Origin: Rhabdothermincola_A sp041688815
GTDB lineage: Bacteria > Actinomycetota > Acidimicrobiia > Acidimicrobiales > Acidimicrobilacustridaceae
Assembly: GCA_041688815.1 (NCBI GenBank)
Contig: JBDNHK010000057.1
Span: 1 to 64,000 of the forward strand
Direction: 5' to 3'
DNA length: 64,000 nucleotides
Part shown: in pieces, positions 8,517 to 16,830 of the stretch
How the letters are laid out: the number at the start of each line of letters is the position of its first letter
How positions within the stretch are numbered: the stretch's first letter is position 1
Translations under genes and position numbers: made by a program
The notes under the pieces: model-generated
Told to the model about the DNA's origin: nothing
Databases searched by the model: none
Seen by the model: only the letters and a program-made list of their open reading frames with translations

Positions 8517-9358
8517 AGCAGCTCCAGGGCATCGATGCGATCGGCGAGCGGGGCTCGCCCCACGCCGCCGTCGGCACGGGGATCGACCAACCAGAGCGAC
8601 GCACCGGCGGCGTCGGCCGACTCGACGGTCGTCGACGAGGCGCTGAGCTTGCCCAACGCTCCGATGAGCCCCGGGGGGTAGCGGGTGAGGGCCACCGCGT
8701 CCCGATCGAGCAGCACGTCGTCGTCGGCGGCAACGCCCTGGCTCAGGCGTGACCGCAGAACCCCGACGACCGGTCGGATCAACATCGCCGTCCCGCCGCG
8801 GGTACCCGTGAGCACCTGAAGGGCGGTGGTGGTGGCGGGCAGGTCACCGCGGCGGATGAGGGTGACGGCCCGGGCCAGGACCGCTTCGAGCTCGACCCGC
8901 TCGAGTTGATCGAGAAGGCCGGAGGTGACGATCACGTGAGTGCCACGATCGCTGACCCCGAGAACCAGCAGGTTGGCCGCCGGGTCGTCGATGACGTGCA
9001 GAGCGGGCTGGACCACCCCGCCGGTGGCGCTGAGCGCCTCCATCACGTTCAGGAGGCGGGCCCCGCCGGAGGGTTCGGCGGGGCGGGCGTCGAGCTCGTC
9101 GATCACCCGGGCCGACGGATCAACGGCCGCCCGCGAGACGGCGAGCATGACCGTGGCGAGGGTGACGGCCAGCCCGGGGAGGAGCCCGTAGACCCCGAAC
9201 AGCACGATCAGGATCGCGGTGAGGATCACCCCCAGAGCCACGCTCGGTACTGCGGCCAACACGATCACCCATTGCCGGGTGGGTACAGCAAGACGTTGGG
9301 GTGCGGTCACAGAGCCTCGGGGATTCGACGGACGCCCCGATGGTACCGGTGCGGTCAC
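8513..9358 (-). CDS. Degenerate M48 (HtpX-like) membrane protein without zinc ligands
   Basis: A 281-residue protein with two membrane segments near the N terminus (VIVLAAVPSVALGVILTAIL and the GLLPGLAVTLATVML stretch), then a body that follows M48/HtpX peptidases: HVIDDPAANLLV, VTSGLLDQLERVELEAVLA, TRYPPGLIGAL and a C-terminal PLADRIDAL. Where active members have HExxH followed by H(V/I)xNxD, this one reads ARAVTLIRRGD, and the third ligand Glu is also absent (DDDVLLDRDAVALT). It is therefore predicted to be proteolytically dead. Start: the GTG at 9358 overlaps the pimA stop (GTGA); a GTG at 9310 with GAGG upstream is an alternative (265 residues). Confidence 0.8.
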   Translation of the reverse strand: MTAPVPSGRPSNPRGSVTAPQRLAVPTRQWVIVLAAVPSVALGVILTAILIVLFGVYGLLPGLAVTLATVMLAVSRAAVDPSARVIDELDARPAEPSGGARLLNVMEALSATGGVVQPALHVIDDPAANLLVLGVSDRGTHVIVTSGLLDQLERVELEAVLARAVTLIRRGDLPATTTALQVLTGTRGGTAMLIRPVVGVLRSRLSQGVAADDDVLLDRDAVALTRYPPGLIGALGKLSASSTTVESADAAGASLWLVDPRADGGVGRAPLADRIDALELL

Positions 9359-10431
9359 CGGTGGCCGAGCACCCTCTGGTAGAGCTCGAGGTAGGTCTCG
9401 GCCAACCGGTCCATGGAGAACCGCGTGGCCCGGGTCCGACCGGATTCGATCAGGCCCGCCGCGAGGTCCGGGTCGCCGAGCACCCGCTGCAGGGCCGCGG
9501 CCAGAGCCACTGCGTCGCCGGGGGGGACGAGGAGGCCGTCGAGGTCGGCGCGGGCCACGTTGGCGTAACCGGGGAGGTCGCTGGCCACCACCGGCGTGCA
9601 CGCGGCCATCGCCTCGAGCAGCACGACACCGAACGATTCTCCGCTCAACGACGGTGCACAGAAGACGTCCGCACCCAGCAGACGGGCGGCCTTCTCCTCG
9701 TCGGAGACCCGCCCGAGCCACTCGACGCGGACGTCACCGGCCGACCGACGGCGCAGAACCTCGGTCTCGGGGCCGTCGCCGGCGACCCACAGCCGTACCC
9801 CGGCGGGCAGCTCGGCCATGGCCTCGAGGAGCACATCCAGACCCTTGCGGGGCTCGTGCCGGCCGAGGAAGAGGATCGTGGGCCCATCGGTCGGCCAGGG
9901 TTCGGTGCGGACGTAAGGACCGAGCTCGACGCCGTTGAACGTGAGCTCGTACTGCCCCCCGAGCCCCTTCACCGCCATGGCCCGGGCGTCGGCGGACACG
10001 GCGCAGCGCAGGTCGAGCTTGTTGGCCCCCCAACGCACCAGCGGACCGAGCCACCGGTACGAGGCGCTCTCGCCGGCGGCGTGGAAGGTACCGACGAGCG
10101 GTTGGGACTTGAAGAGCAGCGCGGTGTGGGTGCACCCCGGAGCGAGGGGCTCGTGGAGGTGGACGATGTCGAAGCGCTCGTCACGCAACGCCCTGATGGT
10201 GCGCAGCTGCGCCGACGGGTCGGGGGCCACCGGGGCCATGGAGCCGTTGGCCGCGGTGGGGATGCTGTCGCCGAGCGGGGTCACCCCGGCGTCCGGAGGC
10301 GGACCGTCGCACGGGCCCAGCACCCTGACCTCGTGGTCCATCGAGCGCAGCGTGCGCGCCAATCCCAACACCTGGCCCTGCACGCCGCCGGGCACGGTGA
10401 GGCTGTAGGGGCACACCAGCCCGATGCGCAC
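9355..10431 (-). CDS. pimA: Phosphatidyl-myo-inositol mannosyltransferase PimA
   Basis: A 358-residue GT-B, GT4-family enzyme that adds the first mannose of phosphatidylinositol mannosides at the cytoplasmic face of the membrane. Visible are MRIGLVCPYSLTVPGGVQ (glycine-rich loop), LGRHEPRKGLDVLL (donor site), and the EX7E motif in SGESFGVVLLEAMA. I chose the GTG at 10431, with GGAG eight bases upstream, over a long in-frame extension that overlaps the acyltransferase gene. It is third in pgsA-patA-pimA, the same order as in mycobacteria. Confidence 0.93.
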   Translation of the reverse strand: MRIGLVCPYSLTVPGGVQGQVLGLARTLRSMDHEVRVLGPCDGPPPDAGVTPLGDSIPTAANGSMAPVAPDPSAQLRTIRALRDERFDIVHLHEPLAPGCTHTALLFKSQPLVGTFHAAGESASYRWLGPLVRWGANKLDLRCAVSADARAMAVKGLGGQYELTFNGVELGPYVRTEPWPTDGPTILFLGRHEPRKGLDVLLEAMAELPAGVRLWVAGDGPETEVLRRRSAGDVRVEWLGRVSDEEKAARLLGADVFCAPSLSGESFGVVLLEAMAACTPVVASDLPGYANVARADLDGLLVPPGDAVALAAALQRVLGDPDLAAGLIESGRTRATRFSMDRLAETYLELYQRVLGHR

Positions 10432-10433
10432 CT

Positions 10434-11420
10434 TCAGCGCTCCACGGCCGCGTGGGCGGCGGCCGCAACGCGGACGGCGGCGGCGGCCTGGGACGAGGGG
10501 CCGACGAGCGGGCGAGGGTGGGGCTTGCCGATGGCTTCGAGGGCGTCGTAGTCGCTGGGCCAGTTGGGCTGCTGGAGGTGCCACTGGTGCGGCGCCAGCC
10601 GGATGAAGTCCTCGAGTTCGTGGGCCAGGGCCTGGGTCACCCGGGCGACGTCGAAACGGAGTCGGCCTTCGCGCTCGGCCGGGAGCGGTGGCTGCACCAG
10701 GGCCCGGTGCGTGGTGCCGTCGTGGAACAGCGCGGTGGGCAGCAGTGGCGCGCCAGTGCGCAGGGCGAGGGTGGCAGGACCCCCGGGGAGCGTGGTGCGC
10801 TCGCCGAAGAAGTCGACCTCCATCCCGTCGCCGACGAGGTCGCGATCGCTCAGCAGGCAGACGATGTGGTTGGCCTTGAGCGCTTTCAGTACCTCGCCTC
10901 CGGCTGCGGGCCCAAGCGGCACGATGTGCAGTCCGTAGTCGGCCCGCAGCTCCATGAAGAACTCGAACAGCTCTGGCGGCTCGACCGTTTCGACGACGAC
11001 GGTGACCGGGACTTCGGACACCTGACAGAGCCAGAACCCGCACCACTCCCACCCGCCGAGATGGGGCGTGGCCAGGATCACCCCACGACCGGCGGCGAGC
11101 CCATCGGTGATGTGGTCGAAGCCGTCGACCCTGATGCCGGCATCGAGGGTCTCGAGCGACGTCCCGGGGAGGCGGAACGACTCGACCCAGAACCGGGCGT
11201 AGCTGTGGAAGGTGGCGTCCACCGCGCGGTCGAGGGCCCGCCCCTCCAGTTCGGGCACGGCCCGCCGCAGGTGGCGGGCCACGAGCATCCGTCGCTCCTT
11301 GGAGAGGGCGGCGGCGGCCCGGGAGAGCACCCGCGCCGCAGCGGTGGAGATCGGGAGCGGGACGTGGCGCACGAAAGCGGCGCTGCCCCGGTAGGCAGCG
11401 GTGACGGGGTCGAGGCCCAT
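10434..11420 (-). CDS. Phosphatidylinositol mannoside acyltransferase (PatA-like)
   Basis: A 328-residue LpxL/HtrB-superfamily acyltransferase. The catalytic HX4E motif is in TPHLGGWEW, and the acceptor-side stretch is LLSDRDLVGDGMEVDFFGE. In mycobacteria the orthologue PatA acylates the mannose of PIM1/PIM2. I chose the ATG at 11420, just after the pgsA stop; a GTG at 11462 would overlap pgsA by 37 bases. It lies between pgsA and pimA, which supports the PIM role. The final ~20 residues are Ala-rich and low complexity. Confidence 0.9.
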   Translation of the reverse strand: MGLDPVTAAYRGSAAFVRHVPLPISTAAARVLSRAAAALSKERRMLVARHLRRAVPELEGRALDRAVDATFHSYARFWVESFRLPGTSLETLDAGIRVDGFDHITDGLAAGRGVILATPHLGGWEWCGFWLCQVSEVPVTVVVETVEPPELFEFFMELRADYGLHIVPLGPAAGGEVLKALKANHIVCLLSDRDLVGDGMEVDFFGERTTLPGGPATLALRTGAPLLPTALFHDGTTHRALVQPPLPAEREGRLRFDVARVTQALAHELEDFIRLAPHQWHLQQPNWPSDYDALEAIGKPHPRPLVGPSSQAAAAVRVAAAAHAAVER

Positions 11421-11425
11421 GGCCC

Positions 11426-12109
11426 TCAGCGTTGGTTTCGCGACCGCAGGCTGCGCCGCCACTGCACGGAGGGCGAGCGGGCGGCGCGCCGACGCGAGGC
11501 CCGGCGGGCGGTGACCACCGGGGGCCGCTCACGAGAGGCCTGGCGCCACACCTTCACGAACCGCTGCCCGGCGGTGAACAGGGTGAGCACGAGCATCACC
11601 CACAGCACCGGAACCAGCAGCGTCTCGAACAGCAGACCGATACCGAGCAGCACGATGCGCTCGGCGCGCTCCATGATGCCGCCCTTGGCGTTGAAGCCCA
11701 GCGCCTCGGCCTTGGCCCGCTCGTAGCTGATGATGAGCGACGCCGCCAGCACGGCCATGGGCAGCATGGGAGCGAGGCCGCCCTGCGTATCGGCGAGGTA
11801 CCAGGCGATGCCGATGAGCAGCAGCGAATCGGACACGCGGTCGGCGACGCTGTCGAAGAACGCGCCTCGCGGTCCAGCCGTGCCCGAGGCCTTGGCCACC
11901 GCGCCGTCGAGGGCGTCGGGCAGGGCGGTGAGAACGAGGAGGAGCAGGCCGAGGTGGAGGTTCCCGGTGGCGATCGACACCGCCGCGGCCGCGGCCATGA
12001 CCACACCCAATCCGGTGAGGTGGTCGGCGGAGATGCCGGTACGACGCAGGTTGCGCCCCACTGGGCGCAAACCCTTCTCGATGCTCGTCCGCCAGTGCCC
12101 GTCGAGCAT
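11426..12109 (-). CDS. pgsA: CDP-alcohol phosphatidyltransferase, likely phosphatidylinositol phosphate synthase
   Basis: A 227-residue membrane enzyme with several TM helices and the CDP-alcohol motif DALDGAVAKASG...GAFFDSVAD (DxxDGxxA(K)x8GxxxDxxxD), with all four Asp residues present and Lys where Arg is usual. Given patA and pimA downstream, it probably makes phosphatidylinositol phosphate from CDP-diacylglycerol and inositol 1-phosphate. The C terminus is a very basic Arg/Ser-rich tail (~195-227). An AGGAG Shine-Dalgarno sequence precedes the ATG. Confidence 0.93.
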   Translation of the reverse strand: MLDGHWRTSIEKGLRPVGRNLRRTGISADHLTGLGVVMAAAAAVSIATGNLHLGLLLLVLTALPDALDGAVAKASGTAGPRGAFFDSVADRVSDSLLLIGIAWYLADTQGGLAPMLPMAVLAASLIISYERAKAEALGFNAKGGIMERAERIVLLGIGLLFETLLVPVLWVMLVLTLFTAGQRFVKVWRQASRERPPVVTARRASRRRAARSPSVQWRRSLRSRNQR

Positions 12110-12255
12110 GGCTGCTCCTGTTGCCGTGATGGCCGGTCGTCCATGACGCCGCCCGTGAACAAATCAAGCTACCAGGACGGCCCTCGGGAACGAGGGGTAC
12201 GGGCGATCCGAAGCCCCCTGCGCCGGCACGGGTGCGAGCGTCACGCAGAGACGGT

Positions 12256-12261
12256 TAGCGT
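12256..12261 (+). promoter_or_regulatory. Leaderless-type -10 box of the DinB-like gene
   Basis: TAGCGT followed by 6 bases and then the GTG at 12268. There is no ribosome binding site between them. This supports the chosen start. Confidence 0.45.
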
Positions 12262-12267
12262 TCGGAT

Positions 12268-12774
12268 GTGGGCTACGACCTCTCGTCACTCCCTCCTGCC
12301 GACGCTCTGGTGGCCCTGCGCTCGTTTCCGCGCCGCTACCGGGAGAGCCTCCAGCCCATCGAGGATGACGAGAGCATCGAGGAGATGGCCCAGCGGGTCG
12401 GACCCGACGGGCTCAGCATGGTGGAGGTGGTGGCCGACACCGTGCGCACCTGGACGGTGCAGCGGGAGGCGCTGCGCCAGATCCGCCTGGCCGACACGCC
12501 CGTGATCCACCCCGCGGTGGTCGATGCCAGCGCCCGTCAATGGGAGGCGCCGGTTCATGAGACCCTCGCCGGCGCCCTCGCCCAACTCGCCGACGAGGCC
12601 ACCGAGCTCGGCGACGAGGTGGAGCACTTCTCGGCCCACACCTGGACCCGCTCGGCCACGGCCGCCGGAGGCGCCTCGGTCACCGCCCTCGACGTCGTCC
12701 GCGACGCCGTGCGCGTCGGTCGCGACAACCTCGACACGGCGGGCCAGGCCCTCGCCGCCCAACGCTCGCGCTAG
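12268..12774 (+). CDS. DinB-superfamily-like protein of unknown function
   Basis: A 168-residue, mostly helical protein. The N-terminal ADALVALRSFPRRYRESL and the C-terminal ALDVVRDAVRVGRDNLDTAGQAL have the spacing of the first and last helices of DinB/mycothiol-dependent maleylpyruvate isomerase-like four-helix bundles. The metal-binding His triad typical of active members is not evident; only isolated His residues are seen (HPAVVDA, PVHETLAG, EHFSAHTW). The fold assignment is tentative and the substrate unknown. It is monocistronic, divergent from pgsA, with a leaderless-type promoter. Confidence 0.7.
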   Translation: MGYDLSSLPPADALVALRSFPRRYRESLQPIEDDESIEEMAQRVGPDGLSMVEVVADTVRTWTVQREALRQIRLADTPVIHPAVVDASARQWEAPVHETLAGALAQLADEATELGDEVEHFSAHTWTRSATAAGGASVTALDVVRDAVRVGRDNLDTAGQALAAQRSR

Positions 12775-12780
12775 GCCCTC

Positions 12781-12828
12781 AGGTCGTCAGGTCGTCAGGT
12801 CGTCAGGTCGTCAGGTCGTCAGGTCGGA
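12781..12828. repeat. Tandem octamer AGGTCGTC, about six copies
   Basis: Five perfect AGGTCGTC units and a sixth ending GGA instead of GTC. It lies between two convergent genes and supplies the last codons and the TGA (12811-12813) of the minus-strand membrane protein gene. The repeat is 8 bases, so copy changes shift frame, but most units lie after the stop codon and would have no effect on the protein. Confidence 0.9.
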
Positions 12829-13359
12829 CCAGTCTTCGGGGTTGTCCTCGACGAACCACTCGATCACCGCGCCGTCGAGGCCGTCGACCAGCACCAGGCC
12901 CCGCTTCTCGGGCGGGTCGTCGGCCGAGTAGAGCAGGATCCGCCACGTGGGGCGGCTGAGCACGCCCCGCCATCCCATCTGGGCCGAGGCGTGCCCGACC
13001 GGGAAGCCCACCTGGCGGGTGGCCACCACCAAGGCGTCACGTTCGTCGACGTCGAGGTTCCAGCCCGACACGAAGCTGTAGATCCCCATGAGGATCAGGG
13101 CGATGCCGGCCGCCAGGAACCCGTTGTTGACGACCGGGTTGTCGGCCCCCCGGTTGGCGGCCCACAGCGCCAGGCAAATGGCGGCGATACCCCAGTAGAA
13201 GTAGGCGGGGATGCGACGACGGTTGTTGTTGGGGAAGAGGTAGGGGCCCACGTAGCCGGCAGCGTCGAGATCGTCGGGGAGGGCGTCGCGGATCTCGTCG
13301 TCCGACAGCGGCACCGTGGGGCCGCTCGGGGCCTCGTCGGCAGGAGTGTCGTCGGACAT
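12811..13359 (-). CDS. Two-TM membrane protein of unknown function
   Basis: A 182-residue protein: an acidic N-terminal tail (~1-40), TM1 ~52-70 (FYWGIAAICLALWAA), TM2 ~80-100 (GFLAAGIALILMGIYSF), then a soluble C-terminal ~80 residues with several Trp and Asp residues. I do not recognise a named family. It begins at the ATG at 13359; a TACGGT box lies 9 bases upstream, so it may have its own near-leaderless promoter. Its last residues and stop come from the octamer repeat. It follows thrS-HIT on the same strand. Confidence 0.75.
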   Translation of the reverse strand: MSDDTPADEAPSGPTVPLSDDEIRDALPDDLDAAGYVGPYLFPNNNRRRIPAYFYWGIAAICLALWAANRGADNPVVNNGFLAAGIALILMGIYSFVSGWNLDVDERDALVVATRQVGFPVGHASAQMGWRGVLSRPTWRILLYSADDPPEKRGLVLVDGLDGAVIEWFVEDNPEDWSDLTT

Positions 13360-13407
13360 GGCCGACTTACCGTAGTGGCCGCCCTCCGCCGGGCACCATC
13401 CCGGGCC

Positions 13408-13422
13408 GGTCCGGGCCGGACC
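13408..13422. terminator. Short GC palindrome after the HIT gene
   Basis: GGTCCG-GGC-CGGACC, a 6-base-pair perfect stem with a 3-base loop, directly after the HIT gene stop on the minus strand. There is no T tract. It may be a weak terminator or attenuator; chance is possible at this GC content. Confidence 0.3.
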
Positions 13423-13424
13423 GA

Positions 13425-13976
13425 TCAGGTCGGCCAGGCTGCGGTGAGCTTGCGCCAGGTCTCGTCGAGCGGCTCGGGCAACACCCGGGTGAGCGCCACC
13501 GAGGTCATGAAGTTGGTGTCGCCGGCCCAACGGGGCAACACGTGGGTGTGGAGGTGGTCGGGGACCCCGGCCCCGCCGGCGCGGCCCAGATTCGTGCCCA
13601 CGTTCACGCCCTCGCACCGGTAGGCCGCCTTGATGGCGACCACGGCGTCGCGGGTCAGCACCCCCAGCTCGGAGAGCTCGTCGGCCGAGAGCAGCTCGAG
13701 GTCGGCCACCGCCCGGTTGGGCAGCACCAGCACGTGACCGGAGCAGTAGGGGTAGGCGTTCAGCAGCACCGAACAGAGGGCCCCGCGGTGCACGACGAAG
13801 GCCTCGGTGTCGGGCAGGCGCAGGATGCGCTCGAACAGAGACCCCGAGTGGTCGGGGGCCAGCGAGGTGTCGTCGGGCGCGCTCACCGAGGCGATGTACG
13901 CGCTGCGCCACCCCGCCCACAGGTGAGCCAGGCCAGGACCGGAACCGGGGTCCCCCCCGGCAGACTCGGCGGTCAT
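13425..13976 (-). CDS. HIT family nucleotide hydrolase/phosphorylase
   Basis: A 183-residue histidine-triad protein with the active-site HxHxHxx motif in PDHLHTHVLPRW and the family stretch VLLNAYPYCSGHVLVLPNR. Mycobacterial orthologues in the same place (next to thrS and pgsA) are Ap4A phosphorylases; that activity is inferred from position and similarity. The ATG at 13976 is preferred over the GTG at 14003, which overlaps the end of thrS. Confidence 0.92.
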   Translation of the reverse strand: MTAESAGGDPGSGPGLAHLWAGWRSAYIASVSAPDDTSLAPDHSGSLFERILRLPDTEAFVVHRGALCSVLLNAYPYCSGHVLVLPNRAVADLELLSADELSELGVLTRDAVVAIKAAYRCEGVNVGTNLGRAGGAGVPDHLHTHVLPRWAGDTNFMTSVALTRVLPEPLDETWRKLTAAWPT

Positions 13977-13983
13977 CGCCGGC

Positions 13984-15933
13984 TCAGACGTGGGCCATGA
14001 CATCGGCCGCCAAACGATCGACGAAAGCGTCGAGGTGCACCCCGCGTTCGACCTCGCCCCCGCGGGGGTTCACGCCCACCGTGCCGTGCTCGATGTCGTC
14101 GTCGCCCACCACCAGCACGTAGGGCAGCTTCTCGAGCTTGGCCCGGCGGATACGCGCCCCGAGCGGCTCGGAGGCGTCGACGCTGTCGGCGCGGTAGCCC
14201 TCGGCCCGTAGCCGGTCGGCCAGGCGGTGGGCGTAGGTGTCGTGGTCGTCGCGCACGGGGAGGATGCGCACCTGCACCGGCGCCAGCCACACCGGGAAGG
14301 CCCCGGCGAAGTGCTCGAGCAGCACCCCGAAGAAGCGCTCCACCGACCCGAACAGGGCCCGGTGCAGCACCACCGGCTCGTGGCGCTGGTTGTCGGCCCC
14401 CACGTACTCGAGGCCGAACCGTTCGGGCAGGTTGAAGTCGGCCTGGATGGTGGAGAGCTGCCACTTGCGCCCGATGGCGTCGCGCACCTTCACGTCGATC
14501 TTGGGGCCGTAGAACGCGCCCCCACCCTCGTCGATCTCGTAGGGAATGGCTTCGCGTTCGAGCGCGGCGCGAAGGGCCTCGGTGGCCAGCTCCCAGTTCT
14601 CGTCCGTTCCCACCGACTTCTCCTCCGGGCGGGTGGAGAGGTTGGCCTCGAACTCGTCGAAGCCGAAGGCCCGCAGCACCGACAGCACGAACTCGAGCAG
14701 CGAGGCGATCTCGTCGACGACCTGCTCGGTGGTGCAGAAGATGTGGGCGTCGTCCTGGGTGAAGCCGCGGATGCGCATGAGCCCGTGCAGCGTTCCCGAC
14801 CGTTCGTAGCGGTACACCGTGCCCAGCTCGAACAGCCGCATCGGCAGCTCGCGGTAGCTGCGCTGGTTGGCCTTGAAGATGAGCATGTGGAACGGGCAGT
14901 TCATCGGCTTCGGGTAGTACGAGCCGTTGTCGATGACCATCGGCGGGTACATGCCGTCGGCGTAGAAGTCGAGGTGGCCGCTGACCTCCCACAAGGTGGA
15001 GCGTCCGATGTGCGGCGAGTACACGAAGTCGTACCCGCCCTGCTCGTGGCGTTGCCGGCTGAAGTCCTCCATGAGCTTGCGCACGGTGGCGCCCTTCGGG
15101 TGCCACACCGCCAGCCCGCCCCCGATCTCTTCGGGGAAGCTCAGCAGGTCGAGCTCGGCCGCCAGCTTGCGGTGGTCACGCTTCTCGGCCTCCTCGAGGC
15201 GGTGCAGGTAGTCGGCGAGCTCCTTCTTCGACGGCCAGGCGGTGCCGTAGATGCGCTGGAGCATCGGGTTCTTCTCGTCGCCCCTCCAGTAGGCCCCGGC
15301 CACCCGCATGAGCTTGAAGTGCCCGAGCCGCCCGGTGTGGGGCACGTGCGGGCCCCGACACAGGTCGATGAACTGCGGGGGGTTCTCGTAGGTGCGAACC
15401 AGGCCGGTGTCGGTGGCCGACATGGGATCGTCGGCGGCGCCCCGGATGATCTCGCACTTGTACTTGTGGTCCCGGAACAACTCGAGGGCGGCGTCCTCGG
15501 TGATCTCGTCACGCACGAACGGCTGACGCTCGGCGATGATCTCGCGCATCCGGACCTCGAGCCGGCCGAGATCGTCGGGGTGGAAGGTACCGCCGTCGGC
15601 CAACTCGAAGTCGTAGTAGAAGCCGTTCTCGATCGGCGGGCCGATGGCGAACGTGGCCCCCGGGAACAGATCGAGCACAGCCTGGGCCAGCACGTGCGTG
15701 GTCGAGTGGCGCAACGTGAACAGCCCCCGCTCGCTGGTCTCGGTGATGATGCTGACGGTGTCGCCGTCGTCGAGGGGCCACACGAGGTCGCGCTCGACGC
15801 CGTTCACCTCGGCGATCACCGCCGCTTTGGCCAACCGCGAGCCGATCGCCGCGGCCAGATCACCGGCGGTCGACCCCACCGGGAGCTCTCGCGTGGATCC
15901 ATCGGGGAGCGAGATGGTGAGCAGGTCGGCCAT
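13984..15933 (-). CDS. thrS: Threonyl-tRNA synthetase
   Basis: A 649-residue class II synthetase of normal length. Order: TGS domain (~1-62), editing domain with the HxxxH motif in RHSTTHVLAQAV, catalytic core with the zinc Cys in KPMNCPFHMLIF and zinc His residues in DDAHIFCT and VVLHRALFGSVERF, and a C-terminal anticodon-binding domain (~550-649). The start lies 6 bases after a TACGCT box with no Shine-Dalgarno sequence, so the message is probably leaderless and no T-box leader is present. Confidence 0.98.
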   Translation of the reverse strand: MADLLTISLPDGSTRELPVGSTAGDLAAAIGSRLAKAAVIAEVNGVERDLVWPLDDGDTVSIITETSERGLFTLRHSTTHVLAQAVLDLFPGATFAIGPPIENGFYYDFELADGGTFHPDDLGRLEVRMREIIAERQPFVRDEITEDAALELFRDHKYKCEIIRGAADDPMSATDTGLVRTYENPPQFIDLCRGPHVPHTGRLGHFKLMRVAGAYWRGDEKNPMLQRIYGTAWPSKKELADYLHRLEEAEKRDHRKLAAELDLLSFPEEIGGGLAVWHPKGATVRKLMEDFSRQRHEQGGYDFVYSPHIGRSTLWEVSGHLDFYADGMYPPMVIDNGSYYPKPMNCPFHMLIFKANQRSYRELPMRLFELGTVYRYERSGTLHGLMRIRGFTQDDAHIFCTTEQVVDEIASLLEFVLSVLRAFGFDEFEANLSTRPEEKSVGTDENWELATEALRAALEREAIPYEIDEGGGAFYGPKIDVKVRDAIGRKWQLSTIQADFNLPERFGLEYVGADNQRHEPVVLHRALFGSVERFFGVLLEHFAGAFPVWLAPVQVRILPVRDDHDTYAHRLADRLRAEGYRADSVDASEPLGARIRRAKLEKLPYVLVVGDDDIEHGTVGVNPRGGEVERGVHLDAFVDRLAADVMAHV

Positions 15934-15939
15934 GGGCCG

Positions 15940-15945
15940 AGCGTA
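15940..15945 (-). promoter_or_regulatory. Leaderless-type -10 box of thrS
   Basis: TACGCT on the minus strand, then 6 bases, then the thrS ATG. The layout leaves no room for a leader or T-box riboswitch. Confidence 0.5.
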
Positions 15946-15978
15946 ACGCCGCCGCCGAGGAGCCCCGGGCGGGGTTCG

Positions 15979-16707
15979 TCAGGTCTGGGCGCCCACGAGG
16001 TCCGGTCGGGCGATCCGCGCCGTGTCGGTCGGAATGTCCTCGCTCTTCTTCGTGGCGTAGGTGTCGACGTAGTTCTGACCCGACAGCTCGCGGATCTCGA
16101 ACATGACCTCGTCGGTGATCTGACGCAGCACCAAACGGTCGTCGGCCCGGTCGAGGTAGCGGGTGACATCGACAGGGCGACCGAACCGCACCCGCATCGC
16201 CTTGAACGCCTTGGGGAGCGAGCAGTCCGGGGGTTGCACCTCGAGCGTGCCCTGCAGGCCAACGGGCACGATGGGGCAACCGGTGCGCAGGGCCAGGCGG
16301 GCCACCCCGGTGTGGCCCTTGTGGAGATCGCCGTCGCGGCTGCGCGTCCCCTCGGGGTAGATCCCGAACAGCTCTCCGGAGTCGAGCAACTGCGCCGCCT
16401 TGTCGAGCGCCCGTTCCGCGGCGCTGCCCCCACCCCGGTCGATGGGGATCATGCCGAGGGCCGGGAAGAGGTAACGGGTCTTCCAGTTGTCCATGTACTC
16501 GGCCTTGCCGACGTAGGTCACCCGCCGCGGGAGGGTGGCGGCGACGGCGAAGTGGTCGAAGACGGAGAGGTGGTTCGGGGCCACGATGGCGCCACCGTCG
16601 GCGGGGATGTTCTCGAGGCCCTCGATCTCCCACTTCCAGAGGAAGGAGAAGAGGGGGTCGAGAAGGGCTCGAGCCGGCTTGTAGAGCTGACCCACCTCTC
16701 GTGCCAT
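15979..16707 (-). CDS. 1-acyl-sn-glycerol-3-phosphate acyltransferase (PlsC family)
   Basis: A 242-residue membrane-associated acyltransferase, probably making phosphatidic acid from lysophosphatidic acid. The HX4D motif is in NHLSVFDHF and the glycerol-phosphate binding motif is IYPEGTRSRDG. The ATG at 16707 (MAREVGQLYK) has GCGGAG seven bases upstream; a longer frame upstream is not convincing. The C-terminal ~40 residues (after YVDTYATKK) extend past the core domain. It lies near mshC and thrS on the same strand. Confidence 0.9.
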   Translation of the reverse strand: MAREVGQLYKPARALLDPLFSFLWKWEIEGLENIPADGGAIVAPNHLSVFDHFAVAATLPRRVTYVGKAEYMDNWKTRYLFPALGMIPIDRGGGSAAERALDKAAQLLDSGELFGIYPEGTRSRDGDLHKGHTGVARLALRTGCPIVPVGLQGTLEVQPPDCSLPKAFKAMRVRFGRPVDVTRYLDRADDRLVLRQITDEVMFEIRELSGQNYVDTYATKKSEDIPTDTARIARPDLVGAQT

Positions 16708-16830
16708 GACCGACTCCGCTTCGCGTGACGAACGACACCGAGTCTGCCCCACCCCGGGCCGCCGCACCATGGCAGGTCACGAAGATCACGAAACTAGTTT
16801 CCCAGGTCAACGATCTGCCCCGGGTGCGAC

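Noticed and set aside
9355..11532. A single 725-codon frame covering pimA and part of the acyltransferase region
   Set aside because: Only the last 358 codons look like protein (PimA). The upstream part is Arg/Pro-rich shadow sequence of patA.
12781..12828. Possible CRISPR array
   Set aside because: The unit is 8 bases with no spacers. No 23-40-base direct repeats with unique spacers and no cas genes were seen anywhere in the window.
15934..15978. T-box riboswitch ahead of thrS
   Set aside because: The -10 box is 6 bases from the ATG, leaving no leader. No T-box consensus was seen.
14227..16728. An 833-codon open frame on the plus strand opposite thrS and plsC
   Set aside because: It is the mirror of highly biased codon use in thrS; the translation is His/Gly/Leu-rich with no domain. 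Similar long antisense frames (for example 25643-28156 and 56079-58709) were dropped for the same reason.
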